From positions 62,001 to 126,000 of the forward strand of contig QZEE01000006.1 of assembly GCA_009917445.1 (NCBI GenBank): a stretch of 64,000 bases of DNA, written 5' to 3'. Every line of letters begins with the position of its first letter. The first letter of the stretch is position 1. Positions 24,401 through 32,378 of the stretch are shown piece after piece. Both the position numbers and the translations under genes were made by a program. The notes beneath the pieces are model-generated. The model searched no databases, was not told the origin of the DNA, and saw only the letters and a list, made by a program, of their open reading frames with translations. This DNA comes from a bacterium D16-76. Its GTDB lineage: Bacteria; Bacillota; Clostridia; Oscillospirales; Acutalibacteraceae.

Positions 24401-24444
24401 TCACAATATGTAGTGACTTCTTCGTCCATTATACCATATTGTGA
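24401..24444 (-). promoter_or_regulatory. Dyad operator overlapping a minus-strand -10 box
   Basis: A perfect 10-bp inverted repeat, TCACAATATG (24401-24410) and CATATTGTGA (24435-24444), brackets a minus-strand TATAAT (24433-24428). The arms would cover the promoter and start region of the membrane-protein gene, about 120 bases upstream of its ATG, so a dimeric repressor site is plausible. The -35 (TGGAAA-like) is weak. The rest of the 24301-24604 gap shows no convincing gene. Confidence 0.5.
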
Positions 24445-24604
24445 GCTGCATTTCCATAGGAAAATAGGATTTTTAATGGATTTTCTTTTCACCCAGGAAC
24501 CATCCAACAGGATAGCCGCTGCCAGCCCCCCAGCCCAAAGCCTTCCCCAGCCAGTCCCCGCACCAAAAAAAGCTCGCCGCATAAGATAGTGTAAGCGGCA
24601 AATG

Positions 24605-24660
24605 AAGGGCTTGCCCAGTGGGCGGGCCCATAAATGAGGTGATTTTTTGGGCAAGCCCTT
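24605..24660 (+). promoter_or_regulatory. Start-codon hairpin of the DUF3343 gene
   Basis: AAGGGCTTGCCC (24605-24616) is the exact reverse complement of GGGCAAGCCCTT (24649-24660). The right arm begins with the last base of the TTG start codon and includes codons 2-4, while the GAGGTGA ribosome site lies in the 32-base loop. The fold could control translation initiation. Confidence 0.5.
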
Positions 24661-24874
24661 ACTTGTGGTAAGCTCGGTCACATACGCCATGAAGGGCAAG
24701 GAGCTCCTTTTCCGCCGGGGTATACGCGCCTATGTAGAGCGCATACCCCAAATGGGGGAGGCCGGCTGCGGCTATGGGGTGTATGTGCCGGAAAGAGCAG
24801 ATGAAGCGGAAAAGATTTTAGCAGAGAACCATATCCGGGTCCTCAGCCGGGTAGAGCAGGAGGCCAACCCGTGA
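24647..24874 (+). CDS. DUF3343 protein (putative sulfur/selenium carrier)
   Basis: A 75-residue protein of the DUF3343 family, described as putative Se/S carrier-like. It has the family pattern LVVSSVTYAMKGKELLFRRGI…VPRI-like (YVERIP) and a GCGYGVYV segment in which Cys43 or so is the likely functional residue. The TTG start at 24647 is supported by GAGGTGA four bases upstream; no ATG is usable. Its stop overlaps the GTG of the next gene, a cysteine desulfurase, which fits handing over persulfide or selenide. Function is inferred from family and context. Confidence 0.82.
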   Translation: MGKPLLVVSSVTYAMKGKELLFRRGIRAYVERIPQMGEAGCGYGVYVPERADEAEKILAENHIRVLSRVEQEANP

Positions 24875-26022
24875 TCTATTTAGATAACAGCGCGACTACG
24901 TACCCAAAGCCGCCCGTGGTACGGCAACAGATGCAAAAGGCCCTGCGGGAGCTGGGCGCAAACCCCGGCCGCAGCGGCTATGAAATGAGCGTGCGCACCT
25001 CCCAGGCCGTCTACCGCTGCCGGGAGCGTGCGGCGCGCATGTTTGGCGCGCCGGGCCCCGAGTGCGTGGTGTTCCAGCCCAGCTGCACCCAGGCATTAAA
25101 CCTGGCCATAAAAGGCAGCCTGCAGCCCGGGGACCACGTAGTAGTCTCCGATATCGAGCACAATGCCGTCATGCGCCCCCTAAAGGCCCTTGAGGGCAAA
25201 GGCGTCACCTATACAAAAGCCGCCACCGTCCCCGGGGACAACGACGCCACCCTGGACGCCTTCCGCAAAGCTATGGGCCCCCGCACCAAGCTGGTGGTGT
25301 GCACGGGGGCCTCCAATGTGTTCGGCATACGCCTCCCCATAGAGCGCGTGGCGGCGCTGTGCCACCAATACGGCGCAAAAATCTGTGTAGACGCCGCCCA
25401 GACCGCCGGTGTAGTCCCCATCCACGTAACCGAAAGCGGTATCGACTACCTGTGCTGCGCCGGCCATAAAGGGCTTTACGGCCCCATGGGCACCGGCATG
25501 CTCATCCTGCGGGACCCCGGCTGCCCCCTGGCCACCTTGGTAGAGGGGGGCACCGGCACCCAGTCCCAAAGCCTTTTGCAGCCCGACGACCCTCCCGAGC
25601 GCTACGAAAGCGGCACCCAGAACGTGCCGGGCATCTTGGGCCTGTACGCGGGCATGGGCTTTGTAGAAAGCATGGGCATCGAAAACATCTACCGCGGCGA
25701 AATGGGCAAGGTGGCCTACCTGTACAGCCGCCTTGCCCGCATCCAGCCAGTCAAGCTTTACACTCAGCCCCCGGCCGCGCCCTATTTCGTGCCGGTGCTT
25801 TCCTTTAATATAGAGGGCGTCCCCAGCGAGTCCGTCGGCCAGGCCCTGGCAAAATCCGGCATAGCCGTGCGCTGCGGCCTGCACTGCGCCCCCAGCGCCC
25901 ACGAAAAAATGGGCACCGCCGGCACCGTCCGGGTGTCCCCCTCCGTCTTTACCAAGCCCCAGGAAATCGACGCCCTGGCGCACCGGGTACAGATGCTTGC
26001 CCGGGGGCGGCCGGCTTCCTAA
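24871..26022 (+). CDS. Cysteine desulfurase family protein (class V aminotransferase)
   Basis: A PLP enzyme of 383 residues that releases sulfur (or selenium) from cysteine as an enzyme-bound persulfide. The N-terminus IYLDNSATTYPKP is diagnostic; the PLP lysine is in CCAGHKGLYGPMGTG near residue 202 and the catalytic Cys lies in RCGLHCAPSAHEKMG near 340, a SufS/CsdB-like (group II) arrangement. The GTG start at 24871 overlaps the stop of the DUF3343 gene by four bases, so translation is coupled. No SufBCD or NifU scaffold is next to it, which suggests a thiolation or selenium role rather than general Fe-S assembly. Confidence 0.9.
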   Translation: MIYLDNSATTYPKPPVVRQQMQKALRELGANPGRSGYEMSVRTSQAVYRCRERAARMFGAPGPECVVFQPSCTQALNLAIKGSLQPGDHVVVSDIEHNAVMRPLKALEGKGVTYTKAATVPGDNDATLDAFRKAMGPRTKLVVCTGASNVFGIRLPIERVAALCHQYGAKICVDAAQTAGVVPIHVTESGIDYLCCAGHKGLYGPMGTGMLILRDPGCPLATLVEGGTGTQSQSLLQPDDPPERYESGTQNVPGILGLYAGMGFVESMGIENIYRGEMGKVAYLYSRLARIQPVKLYTQPPAAPYFVPVLSFNIEGVPSESVGQALAKSGIAVRCGLHCAPSAHEKMGTAGTVRVSPSVFTKPQEIDALAHRVQMLARGRPAS

Positions 26023-26062
26023 ACCCCGGTTCGTAAATTTTATAAAGAAATCAAAAAAAGCC

Positions 26063-26091
26063 TTTTATTTGCGGCCTGCCTGTGATACAAT
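26063..26091 (+). promoter_or_regulatory. Extended -10 promoter for cdaA-cdaR
   Basis: TACAAT (26086-26091) preceded by TGA (extended -10), 17 bases from a weak TTTTAT at 26063-26068. A small hairpin GGCCCG / CGGGCC with a T-rich loop (26104-26125) follows in the leader. Confidence 0.65.
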
Positions 26092-26156
26092 AAACATGGG
26101 CAGGCCCGGGGCTTTTTTTCGGGCCCCACACTACATATAGAAAGGTGATGACGGCA

Positions 26157-27062
26157 ATGGGGGATATTATGGACGCTGCCGCCCGGTTTGGCCAGACCTT
26201 TTTGAACCTGGCGCGGCAGTTTACCTTTAAAGACGCCATAGACGTAGCCATTGTGACCGTACTGCTGTACGGCATTATCAAGCTGGTGCGGGAGACCCGG
26301 GCCGGGCAGCTTGTCAAGGGCATTATCCTGCTGGTGGGCCTGTTCCTTATTTCCTCCACCGAGGCCCTTGACTTTTTGATGCTCAACCAGCTTCTGCGCT
26401 ATTTCTTCCAGTCTGCCTTTATTGTGGTCATCATCCTTTTCCAGCCCGAAATCCGCAAAGCCTTAGAGCAGGTAGGCCACAGCAAGGTAAGCTCCCTGGG
26501 CGGCATTATCGGCAGCAAAGAGAGGGACCAGGACAAGCTTGGCACCCGCCGGGCCATTGCCGGGGTGGTGGGGGCCGTAGGCATCCTGCAGCAGCTGCGC
26601 ATGGGCGCCCTCATTGTCTTCGAGCGCCGCACCAAGCTGGGGGAGATCGTCGAAACCGGCACCATCGTCGAGGCCGAGCCCTCGGCCCAGCTTATCGGCA
26701 ACATCTTTTTCAATAAAGCCCCCCTCCATGACGGGGGCATGGTCATACGGGACGGCAAGGTACACGCCGCAGGCTGCATCCTGCCCCTTACCAGCAGTGA
26801 TAGCGTCAGCGCCGAGCTGGGCACCCGCCACCGGGCCGCCCTGGGCATGAGCGAGAATTCCGACGCCGTGGTGGTGGTGGTCTCCGAAGAGACCGGCCAG
26901 ATCTCCATCGCCGTCGCGGGCCGCTTAACCCGGGACTACACCCGGGCCGCCCTTTCCGACGCCTTGGAGAAATACCTTATCGGCACGCAGGAAAAGGGCG
27001 CTTCCAGCAGCAAGCGTATTCTGGGCAGGCTGGGCTTTGGCTCCGGCCGGAAGGAGGGCTGA
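26157..27062 (+). CDS. cdaA: Diadenylate cyclase CdaA
   Basis: CdaA condenses two ATP into c-di-AMP, which controls potassium and osmolyte balance and cell-wall homeostasis. The 301-residue protein has three N-terminal membrane helices (to about residue 100) and a DAC domain with the DGA-type motif LHDGGMVIRDGKVHAAGC and the RHR motif TRHRAALG. Three possible starts lie close together (GTG 26145, ATG 26148, ATG 26157); ATG 26157 is chosen because AAAGGTG stands nine bases before it. cdaR follows after three bases. Confidence 0.95.
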   Translation: MGDIMDAAARFGQTFLNLARQFTFKDAIDVAIVTVLLYGIIKLVRETRAGQLVKGIILLVGLFLISSTEALDFLMLNQLLRYFFQSAFIVVIILFQPEIRKALEQVGHSKVSSLGGIIGSKERDQDKLGTRRAIAGVVGAVGILQQLRMGALIVFERRTKLGEIVETGTIVEAEPSAQLIGNIFFNKAPLHDGGMVIRDGKVHAAGCILPLTSSDSVSAELGTRHRAALGMSENSDAVVVVVSEETGQISIAVAGRLTRDYTRAALSDALEKYLIGTQEKGASSSKRILGRLGFGSGRKEG

Positions 27063-27065
27063 ACC

Positions 27066-28475
27066 ATGAAGGACGGGAAGCCCGCGGGGAAAAAGAAAAA
27101 GGAAAAATTCTCCCTGCGGAATATTTTCTACCACAACACCTTTGTGCTGGTGTTTTCCTTTGCGATCGCGCTGGTCACCTGGTTTGTCATGGCCTACGGC
27201 AGCGACCGCAACCTGACCTATACCATCTACGATGTCCCCATCACCGTCGTGCTCTCCTCCGAAGCCGAGGCCGACGGCCTGCGGGTGTTTAATAAATCCT
27301 ACAGCACTGCCGATATCGAGGTGTCCGGCAACAGCCTCATTACCTCCAAGCTCACAGCGGAGGATTTCAAAGTCACCGCCAGCCTGAACCCCACCTCCAC
27401 CAAGCTTACCGGCAACACCCTGCAAAAAGCCACCGCCACCGTGCGGGCCGTAAAAACTTCCACCCTCTCCGAATACGACATCGTTTCCGTAAACCCAGGG
27501 GAGATAAACCTGGAATACGACCGCTATAAAGAAGTGACCCTGCCTTTAGAGGATGAGATCGCCTACAGTGCCGACGCCGGCTTCTACCCCGGCTCCCCGG
27601 TCCTCTCCGAAGACAGCGTCACTATCTCCGGCCCCGAATCCTCTGTCAATAAAATCAGCCGCGTGGCCGTAGCCTATACGCTGGATTCCCCCCTGCGTTC
27701 CAGCGAGGAATTTTCCAGCCCCATCCGCCTCTACGACCAGAATAACCAGGAGATCACCGACACGTCCTCCTTGTACCTTTCCCTCAGCACCGATACCGTG
27801 CAGGTGACCATCCCTGTCCTGGCCCGGAAATCCGTAGCCCTGGTGGCCAATACCGTGCACCAGCCCGGCGGCTTCCCGGAAAACCGCATCAGCATCGAGC
27901 CCGCCCAAATCGACATTGCCGGCGCCCAAGAGGTCTTGGACAGCATCAACGAGATCCGCCTGGCCAGCGCCATCGACTTTGCCGACCTGGACTTGAACCG
28001 TCCAACCTCCTTTGAAATGGAGATCCCCCTGCCCAGCGGTGTGCGAAACATCACCAATGCCGGGGAGAACACCATCAACCGGGCCACTGTCACCATTAAC
28101 TTAAACGGCTATACCAAGGCCACCGTCACCGTGCCCGAGGCCAATATCCAGATCCTGAACCCCCCGGCCGGAAAAGACGTGGAGCTTACCACCAAGAGCA
28201 TCGAACTGACCGTGGTAGGCCCCCAGGCCCAGGTAGGCCGTCTCACCGGTGATTCCATCTCCGTGCAGATCGACTTGGCCAACACGCCTAACCGCATTGG
28301 CAGCGCCGAAGCCCCCGTGACCGCCGCCATTTCCGGCAGCGCCGGCGAGGCCTGCTGGATCGTAGGCAGCTATACAGCCGCCATTACCCTAACCGATACG
28401 GCGCTTGTGCAGGCCAATGCCGAAACACCCTCCACAGGCTCCGCTGTAGGGCTGGTGGCAGTCCCCCAAGAATAA
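27066..28475 (+). CDS. cdaR: CdaR, YbbR-domain regulator of CdaA
   Basis: A 469-residue membrane-anchored protein, one helix near residues 20-38 (FVLVFSFAIALVTWFVM), then about four tandem YbbR domains outside the membrane, recognisable by recurring xVPVxV/NPxxV-like strands (ITVVLSSEAEADGL, VTISGPESSVNKI, IDIAGAQEVLDSI, IELTVVGPQAQVGRL). CdaR modulates CdaA activity. In most Bacillota glmM is the third gene; here a terminator and a convergent gene follow instead. A Ser/Thr/Ala-rich tail ends the protein. Confidence 0.9.
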   Translation: MKDGKPAGKKKKEKFSLRNIFYHNTFVLVFSFAIALVTWFVMAYGSDRNLTYTIYDVPITVVLSSEAEADGLRVFNKSYSTADIEVSGNSLITSKLTAEDFKVTASLNPTSTKLTGNTLQKATATVRAVKTSTLSEYDIVSVNPGEINLEYDRYKEVTLPLEDEIAYSADAGFYPGSPVLSEDSVTISGPESSVNKISRVAVAYTLDSPLRSSEEFSSPIRLYDQNNQEITDTSSLYLSLSTDTVQVTIPVLARKSVALVANTVHQPGGFPENRISIEPAQIDIAGAQEVLDSINEIRLASAIDFADLDLNRPTSFEMEIPLPSGVRNITNAGENTINRATVTINLNGYTKATVTVPEANIQILNPPAGKDVELTTKSIELTVVGPQAQVGRLTGDSISVQIDLANTPNRIGSAEAPVTAAISGSAGEACWIVGSYTAAITLTDTALVQANAETPSTGSAVGLVAVPQE

Positions 28476-28479
28476 GAGC

Positions 28480-28520
28480 AAAAAACAGGCGTAAGGGCCA
28501 ACCCCCTGCGCCTGTTTTTT
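28480..28520. terminator. Bidirectional terminator after cdaR
   Basis: A 12-bp stem AAAAAACAGGCG / CGCCTGTTTTTT with a 17-base loop. The A and T runs make it work for cdaR and for the convergent acetyltransferase gene. Confidence 0.88.
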
Positions 28521-28540
28521 ATCCACCTATCCGACTACAC

Positions 28541-29098
28541 TTACTCAAAAAACTTCGCCATAGCATACACATCGCAATAAGACCCATCTGCCAGCTTGCC
28601 TTCCCTGCGCAGGGTCCCTTCCACCACAAACCCCAAAGAAAGGTACAGCCCCAGCGCCCGGGTATTCATCGTGTCCACCGTCAGTTTCAGCTTTTCTATC
28701 CTATGTTCCCGGCACCAATCCATCTGTATGCCCATAAGCCGGCGGCCCAGCCCCATCCGCCAAAAATCCTTCCGTACCGAAATCGCAATCTCCCCAATAT
28801 GCCGCCCACGCCTGCGCCCGCTAGAGTAAAAACACCCGCAGGTAGCGGCAATCTCCCCATCCTCCGTCTCTGCCACCAGGAACAACTTTTCATCCCCAGC
28901 AGCCCATTGAGCCAAAAGCCTGCTTTCCTCTTCCAGGGTATAGCTTTCCGCAAATTCCCCAGGCTCACGGGCCAAAAAGACGGTCTCCCTGTCCACATAT
29001 TCCATGTACGCAAACATCTTGGCCGCATCATCCCCCTCCGCGTTTCGGATGATAAACCGTCCACCTTTCCCTTGAAATTCTTCCCTATAACGCGACAT
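28541..29098 (-). CDS. GNAT N-acetyltransferase
   Basis: A 185-residue GNAT protein. The acetyl-CoA loop FWRMGLGRRLM is near residue 120, preceded by the strand IGEIAISVRKDFW, and the late motif NTRALGLYLSLGFVVEGTLRREGKL is typical of RimI/RimJ-like and aminoglycoside-type members, ending GSYCDVYAMAKFF. The ATG at 29098 is chosen; upstream in-frame codons offer only TTG and overlap the AAAGGAG ribosome site. Substrate unknown. It ends at a terminator shared with cdaR. Confidence 0.85.
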   Translation of the reverse strand: MSRYREEFQGKGGRFIIRNAEGDDAAKMFAYMEYVDRETVFLAREPGEFAESYTLEEESRLLAQWAAGDEKLFLVAETEDGEIAATCGCFYSSGRRRGRHIGEIAISVRKDFWRMGLGRRLMGIQMDWCREHRIEKLKLTVDTMNTRALGLYLSLGFVVEGTLRREGKLADGSYCDVYAMAKFFE

Positions 29099-29136
29099 CT
29101 TTCCAGCCACTCCTTTCAAAAAAATAGAATTTTACT

Positions 29137-29302
29137 TAGGGCGTGTTCACATAAGCTGAGTATGCGGATTTTGGAATGAATTTTTGTCAGATTCAAGGCG
29201 AAAATTCGCCGACGTACTCGCGTGCTTCAAGAATTTTCAACGCAGAAGATGGCAAAAATTTGCCAGAAAGACGCGTATGAACGCTTATGTGAACATGCCC
29301 TA
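29137..29302. repeat. MITE-like inverted-repeat element, family 2
   Basis: A 166-base unit with 20-base terminal inverted repeats: TAGGGCGTGTTCACATAAGC on the left and GCTTATGTGAACATGCCCTA on the right (19 of 20 match). The flanking TA dinucleotides would fit a TA target duplication as in IS630/Tc1-type elements. The inside contains GGCGAAAATTCGCC and other short dyads and no gene. It lies between the acetyltransferase start and the end of the histidine kinase gene. Confidence 0.75.
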
Positions 29303-29369
29303 GTATAGCACAACTCCCCGCCCCCCGCAACCCTGGCCCCTTCAAAAGCAGCGCAACCCAAACACAAAA

Positions 29370-29392
29370 CGCCGCCCCGAAAAAGGGCGGCG
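29370..29392 (-). terminator. Terminator after the sensor kinase gene
   Basis: An 8-bp stem CGCCGCCC / GGGCGGCG with a seven-base loop; on the minus strand it is followed by TTTTGTGTTT. It ends the two-component transcript. Confidence 0.75.
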
Positions 29393-29418
29393 CAGCCGTC
29401 ATTTTAAAATATGTCAAA

Positions 29419-31200
29419 TTAAACAGGCCCATTCCCCTGCGGCATCGGCCTGGCCCCACCAGGGACAGCCTCCACCCCAGGCAGGGGGCCCCCCGGCCTC
29501 ACCACCTGCTTGAACTGCACCGTAGCAATGAATAAATCGCCGTCCGTGCGCACCGAGAAAATCCCCCCGCAAGCCTCCGTAAAGCTCTTGGCAATAGACA
29601 GCCCCAGCCCGCTGCCCTCGGTGGTGCGGTTCTGGTCCCCCCGCACAAACCGCGCGGTCAAATCCTCACCATCCATGGTGATCTCATTGCGGGACACATT
29701 CCGGATGCTCACCACCGCAAACCCGTTCTGGCTGGAAAGCGACACATACGCCCGTGACCCTTCCAGGGCATACTGGTCGCAGTTGCGTATCAAATTCTGG
29801 AAAACCCGGTACATCCTTTGCCCATCCGCATGGACCAGCATAGGCGTATCCGGTATGTCCACCCGCCAAATCAGTTGGGAGTTGCGCAAAGTCTCATCCA
29901 TCTCCCCAAAGGTCTGCTGCAGCAGCTTGCCAATGTCCAGGTCCTCCATGTTCAGGGTGATGTTCCCCGTAGCCGCTTTCGATACCTCAAACACATCCTG
30001 TACAATGTTGCTCAGCCTGTCGGCCTTGTGGGAGATCGTATGGATATAATCCATCACATGGTCAGGCAGGTCCGGTTCCTTTTTCAGCAGCTCAATGTAG
30101 CTGATAATAGACGTCAGCGGCGTCTTAATGTCGTGGGACACATTGGTAATCAGCTCCACCTTGGTGCGGTCGGCCTTGGTGCCTTCCTCCACAGCCTTCT
30201 CAATTCCCGTGCGAATCATGTTCAGCTGCATAGCGCAGTCATACAGGTTCGAGGTAGGGGGCACATGGTTCACCGCGTTCAGGTTGCCCCCATACATTTC
30301 GGTAATCTGCGCCATCAAAGCGTTCCAATCCCGCAGGTCCCGTTTAAGCCCCAGCACATACCACACCACCGTCCCCGCCACCCCCAGCAGGGCGGCGGCG
30401 CCCAGGCTGATAACCGCGGGCCCCATAAAGGCAAAATGGTAAAGCTGGTTAAGGGCCCAGACAATCAGGAAAAAGGACAGCACAAGCAGCCCCGCGACCA
30501 CGCCCAGCGCGGAGAAGACCCGCCTTAAGCTGCGCTGCTCAAAGGTGCTCATGCCCTTAAAGGTGTTCAGCCACTTCAAAACAGAGTGGATGATGTTGTG
30601 CCGGAAAAACTGCCGGTTGTGGCCGATATCCGTACACAAGAAGTAGGCGCTGAGCACCCACAGGCACACGGCCCAGTGCAGGCACAGCTCTGAGATGAGC
30701 ACTAGGCTCAGAAACAGCACCACCATGAGGCATAGGCATTTAACCTCCATCCACATTTTCCCCAGGCCCCCGGCCACCAGCGCCTCAAACTGCCGCCTGT
30801 CCTTGCGGAACGCAAACACCAGCACCAAGGCCGTCAGCAAAATCGCCACCGCGCAGACAATCTGCACCACCCGCTGGTAAAGCGCCTCTTCCTGCTTGGC
30901 CGCCGCGTCAATCACCGCAGGGCCGCTGAAAGTGCCCGGCTCCACCGCCTCCTCAAATTCTTCTTCCACCACGTCCCGCTGTAATTCTTCGTATTCTTCC
31001 CGGGCAGCCTCCGCAAAAGCGCCGGGGTTCTCCCCGGCAAAAGCCTGCAAATTTTCCGCCACCTGGGACTGCACACTGGGGTCCACCAGCACGCGCACAG
31101 ATAAAACCACCCCAATGCACAGCCCGCACAGCAAGGCCAGCAGGCACAGCCAGGAAAGCAGCCCCTTAAAAATATCAGTGCTTTTCGATTTTGTAGCCAA
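29419..31200 (-). CDS. Membrane sensor histidine kinase
   Basis: A 593-residue two-component kinase. It has an N-terminal membrane helix (about 12-32), an extracytoplasmic Glu-rich segment to about residue 100, and five or so further helices to about 285, so it may sense membrane or small extracellular signals. His356 in NVSHDIKTPLTSIISY is the phosphorylated residue; the N-box is FQNLIRNCDQYAL and the nucleotide lid GSGLGLSIAKSF. The TTG at 31200 has AAAGGTGG nine bases upstream and lies inside the end of the response-regulator gene, a 26-base overlap that couples translation. The C-terminus has a Pro/Gly-rich tail. Resembles VanS-like kinases; signal unknown. Confidence 0.88.
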   Translation of the reverse strand: MATKSKSTDIFKGLLSWLCLLALLCGLCIGVVLSVRVLVDPSVQSQVAENLQAFAGENPGAFAEAAREEYEELQRDVVEEEFEEAVEPGTFSGPAVIDAAAKQEEALYQRVVQIVCAVAILLTALVLVFAFRKDRRQFEALVAGGLGKMWMEVKCLCLMVVLFLSLVLISELCLHWAVCLWVLSAYFLCTDIGHNRQFFRHNIIHSVLKWLNTFKGMSTFEQRSLRRVFSALGVVAGLLVLSFFLIVWALNQLYHFAFMGPAVISLGAAALLGVAGTVVWYVLGLKRDLRDWNALMAQITEMYGGNLNAVNHVPPTSNLYDCAMQLNMIRTGIEKAVEEGTKADRTKVELITNVSHDIKTPLTSIISYIELLKKEPDLPDHVMDYIHTISHKADRLSNIVQDVFEVSKAATGNITLNMEDLDIGKLLQQTFGEMDETLRNSQLIWRVDIPDTPMLVHADGQRMYRVFQNLIRNCDQYALEGSRAYVSLSSQNGFAVVSIRNVSRNEITMDGEDLTARFVRGDQNRTTEGSGLGLSIAKSFTEACGGIFSVRTDGDLFIATVQFKQVVRPGGPLPGVEAVPGGARPMPQGNGPV

Positions 31201-31882
31201 TGCCCCATACCACCTTTAAATATTCCGGGTCCGACGGGTTGATCTCGATCTTCTCCCGTATGCGCCGTATATGCACCATTACCGTGTTTTCCGTAGAGTA
31301 AGCCGATTCATTCCAAATCTTGCTGTAAATTTCCTCAGCCGGGAAGATACGACCCGGGTTGCGCATCAAAAGCTCCACGATTTTTGTTTCCGTAGCCGTC
31401 AGCTTGATAGGCTCCCCATCCGCGTAAAGTACATGTTCATCCAGGTTAAAGCACAGCCGGCCGTTAAGTATGGTGTTTTCGCTGCTGGAATGGATATCCC
31501 CCAAGCTGGTATACCGGCGCAGCTGGGACTTCACCCGTGCCGTCAGCTCCATCGGGTTAAAAGGCTTTGTCACATAATCGTCCGCCCCCATCGACAGCCC
31601 AATGACCTTGTCGCTGTTCTCGCTTTTGGCAGACAGCACGATAATAGGCAGGTTTTTCCTTTCCCGTATCTTCATAATAGCCGAAAGCCCGTCCAGCTTA
31701 GGCATCATCACGTCAATGATGATCAGGTGTACTTCCCGTGTCATGGCAATGTCCAGGGCGTCCATGCCGTTGTAAGCTTTCAGTACGTTATAGCCCTCGC
31801 TCTCCAAATTCAGGGCGATTGCCCGCACGATCTCCCGGTCGTCGTCCACCACCAGGATATTCTTGTTTTCCATTGGTTCCAT
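31175..31882 (-). CDS. OmpR-family response regulator
   Basis: A 236-residue regulator with an N-terminal receiver domain (ILVVDDDREIVRAIAL; phosphorylated Asp in LIIIDVMMPKLDG; Lys in TKPFNPMEL) and a C-terminal winged-helix DNA-binding domain (ELLMRNPGRIFPAEEIY…VMVHIRRIREKI). It is the partner of the sensor kinase that begins inside its 3' end. The ATG at 31882 is chosen because residues before it (to 31957) are not conserved-looking; ATG 31873 is the alternative. Expressed from the promoter at 32038-32010. Confidence 0.92.
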   Translation of the reverse strand: MEPMENKNILVVDDDREIVRAIALNLESEGYNVLKAYNGMDALDIAMTREVHLIIIDVMMPKLDGLSAIMKIRERKNLPIIVLSAKSENSDKVIGLSMGADDYVTKPFNPMELTARVKSQLRRYTSLGDIHSSSENTILNGRLCFNLDEHVLYADGEPIKLTATETKIVELLMRNPGRIFPAEEIYSKIWNESAYSTENTVMVHIRRIREKIEINPSDPEYLKVVWGIGYKIEKH

Positions 31883-32009
31883 CTTGATCCAGGCCCCTTT
31901 CTCCAGGCGAAATAAGCAGATGTTTGGGGATATATAGCCATGCGTTCCCAGCCTCAAAAAAAGTCTAGCCGCGAAAGCTTAAAAACCATGGCATGAAAAC
32001 CTTACGAAA

Positions 32010-32038
32010 ATCATACAGTATTTTGTCCCGCCTTGCAA
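32010..32038 (-). promoter_or_regulatory. Promoter of the two-component system
   Basis: On the minus strand TTGCAA (32038-32033), 17-base spacer, TATGAT (32015-32010). The leader to the ATG at 31882 is about 120 bases. Confidence 0.75.
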
Positions 32039-32099
32039 GCCCTATTATGGCATAGGCGCGCCCAAGGCAGGCCGCCAAACCCCTTAGGGCAGGCCCCAA

Positions 32100-32345
32100 A
32101 CGTCTTCGGCCACAGCAAAAACATTTATTTCTGAATTTTTTGCCCAGCTTTAAACCACCGCCCCGCCCAGGCAAGAAGACCTTGGGGCCTTGCCCCAAAC
32201 CCCTTGCTGACGCTTTTGTGGCCTTCGGCAAGACCGTCTCCGACGGCTCAGGGGCTCCGCCCCCAAGGCCCCCGCCAGGGGAAGGGTTCCCCTGGACCCC
32301 AACGCCTGGCCCTCTGGCACGATTTTTGAAAACAGACACCCCATA
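32100..32345. repeat. GC-rich intergenic repeat with tandem hairpins
   Basis: The divergent gap before pdaA holds several perfect short hairpins in a row: TTGGGGC-CTT-GCCCCAA (32182-32198), GGGGC-TCC-GCCCC (32251-32263) and CCAGGGGAA-GGG-TTCCCCTGG (32275-32295), plus ACCGTC/GACGGC. On the minus strand it reads TTGGGGTCCAGGGG…CCCCTGGC and later GACGGTCTTGCCG, which matches the repeat after ftsQ. No coding sequence is supported here and no clear plus-strand promoter for pdaA was seen. Confidence 0.6.
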
Positions 32346-32378
32346 ACCGGCAGCAAGCCCGTGGGGAGGAGGAACGCA

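Noticed and set aside
24343-24699. Minus-strand frame ending in a 28-residue peptide starting MDEEVTTYCDLH
   Set aside because: Its ATG overlaps the candidate -10 box and no ribosome site is seen, so translation is unlikely; a small peptide cannot be excluded.
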